Assembly: GCF_027943255.1 (NCBI RefSeq)
Contig: NC_072893.1
Location: 1,550,001-1,614,000, forward strand
Direction: 5' to 3'
Origin: Anastrepha obliqua
Taxonomy: Eukaryota > Arthropoda > Insecta > Diptera > Tephritidae
Length of the DNA stretch: 64,000 bases
Part shown: positions 49,081 to 59,050 of the stretch, piece by piece
Layout: every line of letters starts with the position of its first letter
Numbering within the stretch: position 1 is the first letter of the stretch
The notes under the pieces: generated by a model
The model's input: the letters and a program-made list of their open reading frames with translations, nothing else
The model's database searches: none
Told to the model about the DNA's origin: nothing
Made by a program: the position numbers and the translations under genes

Positions 49081-49613
49081 TTCACTAACCTGCGATTGCT
49101 CCAATGGCAACACTGTCAACAGTTCAACATCCAGTCTGGCCTCGGCGCTTTCATCAACAGGCAACGGTGTCGCTAGCAGTGCATACTCAACTACTATGAA
49201 TCCGAAACGCACCACTACACCAACAACACCAGCTGGAAGTAACGGGCGCGGCAACAGCAATGGAGGAAACGGAAATGGCGCTGTCTCTGCTAGTAATGGA
49301 GCGTCCAATGGCGGTGTGGGAGTGGGTGCACCTTGCATTTGCAGTGGCGGGGGTGTCGGTGTCACGGTCGGCGTTCCCAGCGGACTGGCAGGCATCGTAG
49401 CCGGTGGTAATTTAATGTCAACTGGACCAACGACAACCACAACAATATTGCTAGGCGCCAAAACAACAGCTGCAGCGAATGGCATGGGCGGCGCCATGAA
49501 TGATGATGGCACTTTAAGCAACGCGGAGACCTTGTTATCGTCGAATGCTCGCTTCCAGGCGATTTCGGCAATTTCGGTGGCACAGGACGGTGTCATTAAT
49601 GTGGCGGACCAAG
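49081..49613 (+). CDS. Ten-m: Teneurin exon: variable insert and last NHL blade
   Basis: 533 bases. The first base completes a glycine codon from the previous exon. It reads [11 protein letters not shown], then roughly 120 residues rich in Ser, Thr, Gly, Asn and Ala with a second cysteine pair (CICSGGG), and finally [20 protein letters not shown] and VADQG, which is NHL-like again. It ends CAAG|GTAAGC in phase 1 at 49613. The CDC...CIC arrangement around a low-complexity loop is, as I recall, a feature of fly Ten-m and absent from vertebrate teneurins. The open frame beginning at 48923 runs through the acceptor, and its first 53 codons are intron. The minus-strand frame at 49075-49596 is the antisense shadow of this repetitive coding sequence. 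Confidence 0.92.
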
Positions 49614-52600
49614 GTAAGCTTCACAAATAAGCGCCAGCTATCATATTTTTCACATCTGGCAAAAAAAGTGTAGAGCTTTAGGAGGTCAGTTACAAGATTA
49701 AATGATAAAATAGCAGACGACTAACTCTCGTACTTGCAGTCGACAGGTGCACGGCATTTGATGCCGGAATAAACCGCCGACAAAATTAAAAAAAAAAATT
49801 GAAAAGCTGTCCCTGCTGCAAGTTTTTATTTGATTAAATTCCAGAGCTAAAAAGATTTGTAAATTACAGAGCGTCGAGGACATCAGTGCATATACAATAG
49901 ATGTGAATATTTGTGGGCGTAAATGTGTGTGTGTAGCCGAAAGCAAAAAATTGCAAGCAGCGTGTCGATATAAATTATTATCTTTATTATCTTATTAGCT
50001 AATTATTTGAGTGAATTATTTTACGTATTTCGGGCTCAGTTTTGCAGCGCAATACACATACCTATGCACACATGAATGTATACAGCACACATTCATATTT
50101 CATCTGCAAATTCTTAGCTGCTTTGCATATTTGCACCAGCCTAACCGCACATGTCAGACAATGGATGGTTCCTTGCCGAGGTCCGCAAATCTGGGTTGCA
50201 TGCCTTACGTTTTGTCTTGTTGCTGTTTTTGGCTATCTCTTTCAACAGATCCATCAAATACAGCAGCGCTCTGCGAGTAACTACGTTTAGTTCTTATGTG
50301 CTGCTGCTCGGGGTTGTGCAATGTGTACATAACGGCATACATACATACGCATACATACACACAAATACACATACATACATCACTACATGCAATGGTGATT
50401 AATGCCGTTGCCATCAACTTTAGCTTATAAGATTGATTTTCACTTTTTTGCCTTCTCGCACATTTTGCACACAGTTAGGCGCTTCGGTGGGCTGGCCTGA
50501 CCTATCGACTGAAGCAGGCGCAGCTCCGACCAAGAGCGGACACGTCTAACTCTTTGCATACTTTTAGGTGTTGCAGCCGATGTATGCGGCTGACTGAGTT
50601 GCTGAGCTGCTGGACTGCTGGACTGCTGTTGTAACTTGATTAATTACCCCTATTGATTTTTCTTGCTGAATGTTTTGTGCGTCAGAGGTGGTTGCCACTC
50701 GCCATCATCCGTCCATCTGACGGCCCCTGCCCACCCGTACTTTGATAATTCACTACAATTAGTTTTTTTTTATTTATTTTTCTTTTTTCTTTCCGAATTC
50801 TTCTGCTGCTGGTGATTTCACTACGGACATTTATTAATTATATTGGCTCTTATCTAATTAAGCCTCGGTAATGCGCACAAATTTATACCTTGAAATGTGT
50901 ATTTTTGCACACAAGCACACAGCCGCGACTCACTGGCGCAGCAAAAAGTGCAAGCCAGCTTACAGTAAAGGTGGCAGACGGTATAGACGATTTATCACTT
51001 CGATTCGGAGGAGGATGGAAAATATTGATTAATAGCGCAAACGAGGCATCCACTAACACTGGGCGTATATTGGGGGGTTAGGTATGGGACATTTAATTAC
51101 CTGCTCATTAACTTTAGCACAACTCATAGTTATAGGTCACAGCCACCCCATATAAGTTTAAGTGGCTGTGTTCGTCGTTACAAAATTATTCGAATTACTT
51201 GTGTAACTCTCGTAAGAAAACTCACACTTACAATCGAATTCCTGGCTGTAAAACTGCAATATAACTGGTAAAAACTTTCCTGCTCCTGTACTCACATATT
51301 TGACATTGACTTGGAATAGGTGGTATTTCGTGCTAAGGCACATATTACACTGAACTACCTAAATGGTGAGTATTTCGCAGACACGCAGTAAATCCATTTC
51401 GCTCTCTGACTCTATGAACAGTTGCGCCATAATATCTCTTCAGCTAGCGGCAGCTATCCAAGTCTAACGACAAATAAAGTGACTAGGGGAATTTCTCTTG
51501 AACAAATATTCCCAATATCCGTAGCAACAGCTGTAGCATGACGATAGCGACGTTTATTGCGGCATGCAATGTGAGTCCGCTCGTACTATCGAGTACAGGA
51601 TTTTTGAATTTTTTCCCCTTGCGCAGGAATACTAGACATATAAAAATTTTCTGTCTCATTTTCTCTCACAATAATGCAATTGTCGTGCCCCTGTATTGAG
51701 TTAATATGTGGAAGTATACAAAAATTCGCATACAAGTTGGGTAAAATTCATTGTGACATCCGGTGATGATCTGTGTGCAGGGCCCAGATTTCCAAACAAT
51801 CTGAGGGAGAGAAAAAGGGACAATAAAAATAAAAATTAGCTCAAAAAATCGACCATCTTTATTTATTTGAGAACACGCAATACCTGGAAGACTCTTGCCT
51901 AAAGCAAGTGATTGAAGTAATTTTTTTTTGTCGTCACTACGTCGGTAGTGACTCCATTAAAAACATCCCTCCTATTCTTTTGGATTTTTTCCTCCATCCC
52001 AGGTTTGCTTCCGCAATGCTTCGAGCTAGAGGTCCTGCGCCCAGGGTCGCCTGTTTTATTTAATGTTCTTCTACACGAGTTTCCATTTCACGTCTCTTTT
52101 TTCGAATAATATCCTCAACGAAATTTGCATGCATTGAGATAAAAGCTTTCAATCTGGGCAGAGTACTTTTTTTCTGTGATCAGTTGTTAATTTTAATTAT
52201 TGCACTTAGCCACTTTTTCCCATGCTGAGTTAGAGGCCACTTTTGCAAACACTTTAAATTAATTTCTGATCGAAGACGAACTACTTTTTTGAAATATAAG
52301 GAAGAGACTAAACTATTTCTTAGAAACATATTGTCTTGGCAGCACCTATAGCTGCATGTAATTACAATACTTTTATATCCAATCAGTAATAAATTAAACT
52401 TAAGTAATAATTGATTTGCAAAATATTACCTTTAAGATCATTCATAGCGTTACAAAGTTGGGTGCCTTAAAGCTTCCTTCCATGTAAAATGTAATAATAT
52501 CTAAATACATGTACTTCTGTTACTTAATTTGACCTCTACTTACAACTTTCGTTAGAACTTTGTTCTGAATTTTATAGTTCGCCAAGCAAATGAGGCATAT

Positions 52601-52759
52601 TTTTAATCAGTATATAAATAAACCTCACGAAAATTTTAACACTACAAAAACACCTATACCATGTAAATGAAATGGTGCTCAAATATGTCGCTTTTCAAAA
52701 AATTCTGAGACTTACTTAGGAAGTTTTATTCATATACACATGTGAAACACACTAACACA
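49614..52759. other. Start of a teneurin intron longer than 14 kb
   Basis: Donor GTAAGC. No further teneurin exon (the YD-repeat part should follow) is visible before the window ends. Simple ACAT-type repeats at about 50336-50381. At 51900-52100 there is an unassigned stretch with a small inverted repeat (ACTACGTCGGTAGT, 51936-51949). Confidence 0.6.
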
Positions 52760-54330
52760 TTAGTGATAAATGATCCTGATTAAGTGAGATGGGTGAAGTA
52801 CCAGTCTGGCTCTTCCCAAGTAGCACTAAAGTACCGTTTTGATACCATTTTGAGACCTCTAACGGGCAGATATCTACAGCAAGCGAGAGTGCTTGACGTA
52901 AAGGGAAATATTGATGGGCCTTAGGTTGTCGCACTACCCCGGGCCGTCGAAGAAAGGAACACCCAGTGCCCTCAATCGTTTAGCTGCCAAATCCAGACAT
53001 TTACACAAAAAGTAATCAATTGTCTCCTTCTCTAAAAGGTCCCCAAAGCTTCTGCAATGAGACTTAAAAGGTAAACCTAGCTTTTCCGCGAATGTGCCGA
53101 TCATCCAACGACCGGGAAATACAGCTACCAGTTTGTAAATTGAATGGGGTGGAGTTCCCAGAACTTTTTGCGTTCTGCGTATATTGTACTGAGGCCAAAG
53201 GGTTTTCGAAATTGCACATGAAGTAATGGAGTTCCATCTGATCTGCGCTTTCCAGAGAAATAAGTTGGGCAATTCCGCTTTAAAAAGAGCCACAGGGACA
53301 CCGGTGACAGGGTGGGAGGCCTTGTAACCAGTTCAGTTGATTTGTTCAGAAATTTCATTTCCCTCTGTGTTTCTATGCCTTCGAACCCAGATCAGAGAAA
53401 TGTTATCTGCAGACCCGAGAGATTTGATCTCCTCCTTACAGGAGTTGGCCAATTTAGATCTGCACCATGGCGTCGTTATAGCCCTGATCGCCGCTTGGCT
53501 ATTGGAAAAAATATTAATACCTCCCTCGCTCCCGCGTTTTCTAAGCATTCTGCAGGATCCCAAAGGCTTCTGCTTGAAACAACATTTGGTAGTTTTAAAA
53601 AAATAGATAAACTGGCTGATTTAGAGAAATGCACTGAAACTCTAGATTGGCGTTAATGCCTAACTTTTCTTACCCTAGTGTTAACTGCCTAAAAATTCGA
53701 CCATTTCCCTTGAGAAATTTCCTCCAGAGACCAATTTCCTTGAACCTGGTTGCATTTGAGCAGCAATGGACATAACGTGAAAGTTGAGGGAAGCAAAGGC
53801 AAAACGACATTCAAGGCAGCATTGGGACAAGTTCGAAATGCACCGGTATGCCAATACATGCAGTCCCTTGCACCCTTCCCAGTTTAGCGATATTGTAGCC
53901 ATTCCGAAGAGCTTCCCACCAAATCAGGCATACGTACGTTAAAATTGGCAGAACCACTACGTTGTACATCCAAAGAACAACTTGTGGCTGGAGTACCCAT
54001 TTTTTGCTGCACATAGATTTGTAGGACGAAAACTATGATGGCTTTTTTTACCCAAATTTTAATGTGAAGCTTCCAATATATCTTGCAGTCCTCTCCAAGA
54101 TACCTAACCTCCGTTGAAAGCGGGAGAAAATAATACTTACTATCTATTTTGCAATTTTCGAACCACTTGACTAATCCCATCGACATCTGTTGTCAAAGAA
54201 CCTCCTGGCAAGTAAAAGTCTAGCGATCCTTCGTAAGCTGCATTTAGTTTTAGTCCAGCCAGGTATTAATCCCCGTGAATAGTTTTAAGCTTCTGTGTCA
54301 CATTTGAATTTTAGTGAATGATAAGGGAAA
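52760..54330 (-). mobile_element. LINE 3' half with RT end, RNase H and zinc finger, copy 2
   Basis: Minus strand, in order: LSTEVRYLGEDCKIYWKLHI (about 54110), QPQVVLWMYNVVVLPILTYV followed by IWWEALRN (about 53985-53900, the RT thumb region), KLGRVQGTACIGI (about 53880), RNase H pieces INIFSNSQAAIRAITTPW and ISLIWVRRHRNTEGNE (53515-53370; the PGH motif is now RRH), AISKTLWPQYNIRRTQKVLG, and the terminal segment SHCRSFGDLLEKETIDYFLC (about 53062-53005). This order matches I/R1/LOA-group elements. It is the longest LINE piece in the window but is broken by several stops and frame shifts. Endonuclease and most of the polymerase are missing. Confidence 0.85.
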
Positions 54331-55029
54331 GGTAAATAGGGCATCTCTGTGCATGTGAAAGAAAAGGATTGTGAACTGGTCATGGCTATAAATTCACTAA
54401 ATTAACGAATTCCAATGAGGGATATTTATGGCTCCACTGTGGAATATTCAGTAATGACATTTAAAAACTGCCCATATGGATTATTTATTACAAATACATT
54501 TGCTAAAGGTTCGAGCGCAGACCAATCTTAAAAAAAGGGGACATTTTCGCCATTTGAGGCAAAAAATGTATTTCTATACGACCACAGCGTATTTTCTGGC
54601 ACGAATATGCTTAAATTAAATGTACGTATGTATTGATATTTAGTAGAAAAAGTGATAATAAAAACAAAAAAATGTGTAGGTTCAAAAACTAATTTGTACT
54701 CATATTTTCACGAGCAAAACTAAATGAGATAATCCAAAGTATTGGTAATTCACAGATATGCAGTTTTGTTCATTTTTACCCAATCAACATACGCATATGG
54801 ACATTAAAATAGGTACTCCCTACATTCCCACGGCAAAGGCATGCTTTTAAATAATAACAGATATTCAATGGTATGTGGTTTCTGTTTTATAGATCAATAT
54901 AAAAAATATAACTACTAGCCCAAGTTTTTTTTTTTTACTTTTTATCAACAATGGGAACAAAAACGAAATATTCATGTGGGCATTAAAATATGTGCGAAAC
55001 AGAATTAAAGTAGATAGATAAAAAAAGGC
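54331..55029. other. Teneurin intron, unassigned AT-rich DNA
   Basis: Nothing recognised. T run at about 54927-54936. It separates the LINE fragment from the mariner cluster. Confidence 0.4.
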
Positions 55030-55340
55030 ATAGAGATTTCACTAAGAATGCTGTTTAGCTCCTGGATGATGCCGCGACTACTAAAATGCCGGCCAAATTC
55101 GATTATTTCTGTGATTTTGTCGACATTTTCGGCATCAGTGACATTTTCTTTAACATCAAAAATGCCTGAATGAAATCATTAAAACCACAATTGCACTGTT
55201 ACAGTATCGGCACCATAAACACCATTCACAATTTCAGTGGACTGGCTTGCATTTTCGCCTTTATCAAAGGAAGGAAGGAGAACATCTCCTCAGCAATCAC
55301 TTCTAGCATCACTTCTTGAAGTATGTCCTTGCAAATAAAT
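55030..55340 (-). mobile_element. Mariner transposase N-terminal fragment
   Basis: On the minus strand, about 55275-55170 gives KGENAS/KGKNASQ-like pieces and VNGVYGADTV (first helix-turn-helix). Then 55165-55045 gives FDVKENVTDAENVDKITEII, HFSSRGIIQELNSIL, matching the GNFDVKD.PR.GRP....D.I...I..D...SSR.IAQELNI second domain of mariner transposases. No catalytic region follows, so this is an N-terminal remnant. A related sequence is the + strand fragment at 63480-63600. Confidence 0.7.
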
Positions 55341-55439
55341 TTGTCCATTTATATAATAATGGCCCATGCCTCAACATTTCCATACAGAAGAGAAAAGAAG
55401 AAAATAAGATGAAATATTGGAGGTTCTATTGATTGTGTT

Positions 55440-55706
55440 GGCTTAGAGTATAGAATGCATATACAATGTTCGCGATCATAAAGTTTCTGGGCAGTTGGTT
55501 TCTAGAAATATTTAACAAAATTAGAAACAAGGTTGTAGTGAAAAATGTTAAAATTTTACCTCAAATTGATTCGGATTAGCCTTTCCATTGTCCAAGACAG
55601 TCGTAAGCAAATCTCTAGTTTGCTGTTCTGTCCACCGAGAAGTGGCATTAATCGCGATCGTGTTTTCTATAAATTTATGCCTACCGCAAATACGTAAATG
55701 ATTCAT
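55440..55706 (-). pseudogene. SANT/Myb-like coding fragment with a short intron
   Basis: From ATG at 55706-55704 the minus strand reads MNHLRICGRHKFIENT, then SRWTEQQTRDLLTTVLDNGK and ANPNQFE, then GAG|GTAAAA at 55560. After a 58-nt segment ending in TTTCTAG (55502), it resumes in phase as KPTAQKLYDR (55501 onward). The spliced WTEQQT..LL...LD......FEKPTAQ.LYD pattern resembles the SANT/Myb-like DNA-binding domain of insect proteins of unknown function, some of them transposon-derived. Homology is lost after about 55470 and the frame ends in unrelated sequence. It lies between mariner and Tc1 relics. It may be host-derived or part of a transposon; I cannot tell which. Confidence 0.45.
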
Positions 55707-55879
55707 TGTTTAGTATGTATTAACAAAGTAATAGCATAAAACTCGTCTGCTTTGGTTAGCAGCTAATAGTGATTTGCGACAAATCGAAATAGATGCCATA
55801 AAAAATAGTCCCGCGTAGTTGCCAATAGGCAGTTTCCAACAAAGGCTACGTTTGCGATCTCAAATGAGTACCAAATTTA

Positions 55880-56290
55880 TGTTGCCGCCACCGTGATTGA
55901 TTTTTTTTGTTGATGCGGTGAGAATTTCTCTACCTCAGCATCAGCTTCGAATAAATGTATTTTTATTTCAGCGCTCCAAAGTATGTACACCATTTTTTCA
56001 TACCCTCTGGTCGACACCATGGCCTGTGCTCTGGAGCAAAATTTGTCCTCTTCCTTAAATGTACTGGTTTCAACGGAGGAACTTTACCACCTATTCTGCC
56101 TGATACAGTCGGCGCCATACATTTCTGGTTGATACTACGTTGTTTACACCAGCTGCAATAATCTTCAATGTCTTGAAAAGATCCGTCTTGAAAAGAGTGG
56201 CAATTAAATTATCAGTAGTGCAATCGTTTTGTGGATTTTTTCGGCTTAAAGGCAACACAATTTTTGAACCGTCCAAGTGACAAGTAACTC
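55880..56290 (-). mobile_element. Tc1-like transposase relic
   Basis: On the minus strand, 56276-56091 reads LSRKNPQND, LFKTDLFKTLKII and VNNVVSTRNVWRRLYQAE, matching the STRTVRRRLHEAG helix-turn-helix end of Tc1 transposases. Then 56040-55950 gives RAQAM, YEKMVYILWSAEIKIHLFEA, corresponding to W..VLWTDESKI.LFG with the first catalytic aspartate block changed (DES to AEI). A trace of the KHGGG block may follow near 55890. Stops between blocks show it is dead. It sits directly beside the mariner copy at 56389-57060. Confidence 0.6.
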
Positions 56291-56388
56291 AACGATAAAT
56301 TTTGTTCTATTTTCTTATTTTCGAAGATTGACAACAAGTGCAATGCTGCGCACGGTCCATCCTTGTAAGAAATTATTATTAATTATTA

Positions 56389-57060
56389 TAGGGTGATCAA
56401 TTTAAAGGCGTTGGATTTTAAATGGAACTAAAACAACGAAAATTTAAATTGACTAGGCAATCTTTATTATTTTTGTTTAGAACCATTCATAACATTAAAA
56501 AAAAAAAGAAATCTCTTTCAAATGTTTGCCGCAACTGTTTAAAGGTTTGATATCACATTATTTTTGTGGACAATCCACTGGTCCGAGACGACAGTAAATC
56601 CATTGTTGCTCGGGCTGCATGGCAAGTGGCTCCATCTTCATGGGACCATCCAATGTTGTGGAGATCACAGGCTTCAATTTCCGGCATCAAAAAGTTATTT
56701 AAAATGCTGCGATAGCGTTCGCCATTCAGTGTTACATTGGCGCTAGCCTCGTCTTTGAAGAAATATAGGCCAATTGGAAAAGTCATTGTCAGTCACCCAT
56801 AGGCCGCATCAAAGGGTTGTTTTCAATAGATCTAATGGCTGTTCTTGAATGGCTTCGGGCTGCTCTTTAGCCCAAATATGGCAGTTTTGCTTATTAACGT
56901 AGCCATTAAGCCATACTCCATAAGTTGGCCTGAGCGCGCGATGAATACTTTTCACAGAGCGTCGATTTTGGTAATACAACTGAACGATTTGTAAACGTTG
57001 TGGAGGCGTTAGTCTTTCCATGATGAAATGCCAAGGAATACTGAAAAAAATTATGTATTT
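56389..57060 (-). mobile_element. Mariner element with internal deletions, copy B
   Basis: On the minus strand, the transposase starts at 57021 with MERLTPPQRLQIVQLYYQNR, RSVKSIHRALRPTYG, then jumps to VWLNGYVNKQNCHIWAKEQP. After a stop and frame change, LYFFKDEASANVTLNGERYR, NNFLMPEIEACDL and EDGATCHAARATMDLL follow (56780-56610). The second catalytic aspartate is kept (EDGA); the first-aspartate block and the PLDYF block with the third are deleted. The element ends at about 56392 with GGGTGATCAATTTAAAGGCG, shared as a terminal repeat with copy A. It is non-autonomous and broken. Confidence 0.85.
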
Positions 57061-58160
57061 ACATATAGCTTTACAGTAGTCACGCGCGATCTGGTAAAAA
57101 GCCCCTTGTTATTAAATTTACCATCTAATTCACTAGTTTCAATAAATTCCGCTTCATTACTTCAAATGCAAGAGTTATCCGGAAAGTACCTATTTTAGTG
57201 GCCACGTAAAGTTACACTTTATGAAAATAATCGAATCTGTGCAACCAATAACGCAACTTAATATAACGGGTCTATAAATTCGCAACAAAGCAGTGATGCC
57301 ATTCGTAGAAAAGTGAAATTTCAGTAATAGCTTTAAATTTTCCCGCGCGGCACAAGAAAATCGATAGATAAAAGCCGCGTACCTATTTTAATGGTCATTT
57401 GTGTATGTGCATGCACCTGTATTTATGAGGATTTTTCCAGGCAATAAAATATTTGCAATCAAGCTTTCATACTTACTGCGTGCATATGTATGTGCTTGCA
57501 AATGTGCATGGATATGTGCACTCGATGTATTTACTTTCTTTCGGTATAGCTTGTACATATAAATTTTTGTATATTCACATTGGCTGGCAACCAATATCAC
57601 AACTTCATATGCCCACATACATAAAGGTGTCCCTCGAGTTATATGATTAGTTGGTTCCATGGAATTAGAAACTCATTTTTAATGAAAAAGAAAATGTTTT
57701 TAAATCTTATGTTAGCACTAAATATTTGTCTCAACTTTAAGTAAATCTTACCACCATTTATTAGAAAGTTTGAACACAATTCCCTTACAGTCGTTTAAAA
57801 ATTTATTAATCATGAAGTTGGGATTTTAGGATTATCGTCATATTTATTAATGCACACATTTAACATTGCCCTACAAAACTTGATTTCTGGTTGCGCATAG
57901 AGCAAAACCTGCAGAGACTTAAATACAATACTCATACGCCCTCCTTTTCTAGTTCAATTAAAATGCATTTTAAAGTGGCTCCTACCATCTTCATCTCATG
58001 GAAAAACGCTAAATAGATTTCGTTTAATATAGAGATTTTAAAACTCAAAAATAAGAGAGTTACGTTCATTCGTTTTTTTAATAATTTTTTAATAATACAG
58101 AATTCTGAATTTATACTAGTTTGAATAACTTTCTGTGGTCCTTAATCTAATTAATCACTG
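57061..58160. other. Teneurin intron, no feature
   Basis: No coding or mobile-element signature. AT-rich with TG/CA patches near 57405 and 57490. Confidence 0.5.
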
Positions 58161-58429
58161 CCGTTAGTGTTATCTAAAAATGTTGCTAATTTACTATTCC
58201 TTCTCTTAGGAGGCAAAGGATCCTCAACGCTGGGAGCTTCTTCATGCTATTGTTTCTCGGTACTACAAGATTGTTCTTGCAATTCCGCGGCCAATGTTTT
58301 TTATGGATTAAAAAGTTATGCAGTTCTGTTGCAAATATTTCTCTACGAGCTATGGGGAGACCCATATTTTTGCAAAATAGGCCACCAATTCTTTCGCCAT
58401 ACTTAAACATTGCAGCGTAAAGCATTGCA
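58161..58429 (-). other. Unassigned coding-like stretch beside the Tigger relic
   Basis: Minus-strand frames give MLYAAMFKYGERIGGLFCKN and, in another frame, EDPLPPKRRNSKLATFLDNT, which looks like the low-complexity linker of a transposase. I could not decide whether this is the continuation of the Tigger-like relic or a fragment of a different family such as hAT. Confidence 0.25.
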
Positions 58430-59050
58430 AATTTGCAGTCATCCAGGCTTCTTTATTAGCTCGCCAATCAACAGGAAGCTGTGAATTATCACAATTCTCT
58501 AGTAGCCGATATTTTAAATATTTATTTATGATGTGCAAGAACTACCGATGCGTTAGAGTATGAAAGTGAGGGAATACTCTCTCTAGACACTTTGAAACCT
58601 ACCACGGACTTCATGCATTTATAAATATATTTGCAATACGGATGTTTTTTCCAATATAACCCAGTTTAATCGGCGTTAAAAACCTGGCCTGCCGCATAAG
58701 TTCCACCTCCAACAATTTTTTAAATTATACAGTAAACTTAGAGACAGCTTCTGCATCTACTCCCACACTTTCTCCTAGGAATTTTATGTTATGCGGTGTA
58801 AATCTTTGCTTAAACGTATATAGCCAACTCTTACTTGCAATTAATGATTGTGTCTGTTGCGTTCTGCAGCAGTTGGTGGCGTACCTCTATATGATGGTAC
58901 ATTTTCACTACCTGTTGTCGCCAGGGGCTCTCTTTTATTTATGCAATTTTTGATCCGTATTGGAACTAAATACTTCCCCAGCTCTCATTTCGTTAATATC
59001 TCTTAGACAAAAACTTCATGTTTTACCTGAACGTTCCATTAAGATATATT
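58430..59050 (-). mobile_element. Tigger/pogo-like DDE transposase relic
   Basis: On the minus strand, 58850-58760 reads ASKSWLYTFKQRFTPHNIKF followed by GESVGVDAEAVSKF, the CENP-B-type helix-turn-helix of Tigger/jerky-like proteins (A..SWL..FK.RH.I......GES...D......). Then FKKLLEVE (about 58722) and, at 58480-58440, LPVDWRANKEAWMTAN, matching the LPV.W..N..AWMT block of the same family. The first catalytic NADET block is scrambled (about 58690-58640). Frame shifts and a stop show it is dead. Confidence 0.65.

Noticed and set aside
49075..49596. 173-codon minus-strand frame
   Set aside because: Antisense shadow of the low-complexity teneurin exon; Pro/Leu/Val composition mirrors Gly/Ser/Asn codons on the coding strand.
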